NCBI GenBank assembly: GCA_030148045.1 | Contig: JASBUE010000025.1 | Location: 1-16,502 of the forward strand | From: Candidatus Tenderia sp. | GTDB taxonomy: Bacteria > Pseudomonadota > Gammaproteobacteria > Tenderiales > Tenderiaceae | DNA length: 16,502 nt | Reading direction: 5' to 3' | In this document: piece after piece, positions 15,343-16,502 of the stretch | Numbering within the stretch: the first letter of the stretch is position 1 | How the letters are laid out: every line of letters begins with the position of its first letter | The notes under the pieces: generated by a model | What the model was told of the DNA's origin: nothing | The model's database searches: none | What the model saw: the letters and a program-made list of their open reading frames with translations, nothing else | Translations under genes and position numbers: made by a program

Positions 15343-16502
15343 TTTCGATGGCTGTTGATGTATCAAGTCTCGTCGATATGGCCGTGAGCCAGATCAATGC
15401 AGGCATGGTGATTCTTGATGCTGATTGCAATATCGTATTCTGGAATCGGTTCATGGAGATACACAGTGGTTTGTCGGAAGAATATGCTAGGGGGAGAAAC
15501 CTCTTTGAGTTATTTCCCGACCTGGCGGGAAGTGATATTAAAAAGAAAATAAAAAGCGTATTTTTATTAAAAAATCTGGCGTTTACTTCATGGGAGTATC
15601 GTCCCTACCTTTTTAAATTTCCAAACCCGCGTACAGTGATGGGCGGTGAAAAATATATGCAACAGGACTGTACTTTCTCACCCATGGTGGACGAGTCTGG
15701 CAAGGTTACCCATGTTTGCCTGTCAGTGTTCGATTCGACCAATACCGCGGATTATCAAAAAAGGCTGCGGAAAACCACAGGTTCGTTAATCAAGCAGCGC
15801 AATAAACTTTCCGAGCTAAACAAAAAGCTGGAAGAGGCACAACATCAGTTGCTGCAATCTGAAAAAATGGCCGCCATAGGGCAGCTCGCAGCGGGTGTGG
15901 CGCATGAAATCAACAACCCTATCGGTTATGTGAGCTCAAATATTTCCACCTTGGAAGATTACATCGATAATATACTAAGAGTATTGTCGGTCTATGAAAA
16001 ATACGAATCTATTACTGCCAATAATAGTGACTTCTCTAAGTCACTGAGTGAAGTCAAAAAAGTGGTGGACTTGGATTATCTCCGAGAAGATTTGGTTGAT
16101 CTGCTTCAGGAGTCAAAAGAAGGGCTGGTGAGGGTCAAGAAAATCGTCCAGTCCCTGAAAGATTTTTCCCATGTGGATGAAAGCGAATGGCAATACGCCG
16201 ATCTTCACCAAGGCCTGGACAGTACGCTCAACGTGGTTAATAACGAGATAAAGTACAAAGCGGACGTGGTGAAGAGCTATGGTAATATTCCGCATGTGAG
16301 GTGTATCCCATCGCAGATTAATCAGGTGTTCATGAATCTTTTGGTAAATGCCGCGCAAGCGATTGAGGATCACGGCACGGTTTTCATTACGACGGGCCTT
16401 GAGGCAGGCGGTGTATGGGTGGATATTGAAGATACCGGTTCCGGTATACCTGAAGACAAAATAAATAGAATATTCGAGCCCTTTTTTACCACCAAACCTG
16501 TC
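15339..16502 (+). CDS. PAS-domain sensor histidine kinase, C terminus cut by window end
   Basis: The frame opens at an ATG overlapping the CheC-like stop (ATGA) and runs 388 codons to the end of the window without a stop. Residues about 10-135 form a PAS sensor domain (ASQINAGMVILDADCNIVFWN type segment, then LSEEYARGRNLFELFP and a second PAS half ending in VCLSVFDSTN). A coiled linker follows (about 145-180). The H-box is MAAIGQLAAGVAHEINNPIG with phospho-acceptor His189. A helical insertion of about 60 residues precedes SLKDFSH. The ATP-binding domain shows the N-box NLLVNAAQAI (Asn337), the G1 box DIEDTGSGIPED (Asp365) and the F-box IFEPFFTTKP. No membrane segment is present, so it should sense a cytoplasmic cue. 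It is the likely phosphodonor of the operon's receiver. A C-terminal receiver or HPt beyond the window cannot be excluded. Confidence 0.93.
   Translation, partial: MISMAVDVSSLVDMAVSQINAGMVILDADCNIVFWNRFMEIHSGLSEEYARGRNLFELFPDLAGSDIKKKIKSVFLLKNLAFTSWEYRPYLFKFPNPRTVMGGEKYMQQDCTFSPMVDESGKVTHVCLSVFDSTNTADYQKRLRKTTGSLIKQRNKLSELNKKLEEAQHQLLQSEKMAAIGQLAAGVAHEINNPIGYVSSNISTLEDYIDNILRVLSVYEKYESITANNSDFSKSLSEVKKVVDLDYLREDLVDLLQESKEGLVRVKKIVQSLKDFSHVDESEWQYADLHQGLDSTLNVVNNEIKYKADVVKSYGNIPHVRCIPSQINQVFMNLLVNAAQAIEDHGTVFITTGLEAGGVWVDIEDTGSGIPEDKINRIFEPFFTTKPV

Overview
The window looks like a stretch of gammaproteobacterial chromosome. The plus-strand order kdsA, eno, ftsB, ispD, ispF, truD is a familiar gammaproteobacterial housekeeping run, and the proteins resemble that class. 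Most of the DNA is GC-rich. I cannot name the species. A free-living, possibly chemolithotrophic lineage would fit a hypF gene, an archaeal-type methionine adenosyltransferase and abundant signalling genes, but that is inference. No insertion sequence, tRNA, rRNA or CRISPR array was seen.

Region 1 (1-4685, +): the 3' end of kdsA (Kdo-8-phosphate synthase), then eno, ftsB, ispD, ispF and truD. ftsB/ispD and ispD/ispF overlap, so these are probably translated as a coupled unit. Three spacers (kdsA-eno, eno-ftsB, ispF-truD) carry related C-tract/G-tract palindromes, and a half-copy abuts the ftsB start codon.

Region 2 (4701-9419, -): convergent with truD. In order of transcription it holds a retropepsin-like (RimB-type) protease, rimK (ribosomal protein S6 glutamate ligase), a zinc-dependent succinylglutamate desuccinylase/aspartoacylase-like protein, and hypF. 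The last three are tightly packed or overlapping. The first three look like a cassette for adding and removing glutamate tails. hypF, a NiFe-hydrogenase maturation factor, follows without other hyp or hydrogenase genes in view.

Region 3 (9630-12744, +): an archaeal-type S-adenosylmethionine synthetase, a short PilZ-domain (c-di-GMP-binding) protein and a nicotinate phosphoribosyltransferase. These are cofactor genes with one second-messenger gene between them.

Region 4 (12818-13873, -): two adjacent, related Slp-family outer-membrane lipoproteins, convergent with pncB. A divergent spacer of about 450 bp with several short repeats follows.

Region 5 (14327-16502, +): a visibly AT-richer signalling operon of a single-domain response regulator, a CheC-like phosphatase and a PAS-containing histidine kinase cut by the window end. 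The genes are joined by ATGA stop/start overlaps. This self-contained kinase/receiver/phosphatase triad and the glutamate-tail cassette are the most interesting parts of the window.
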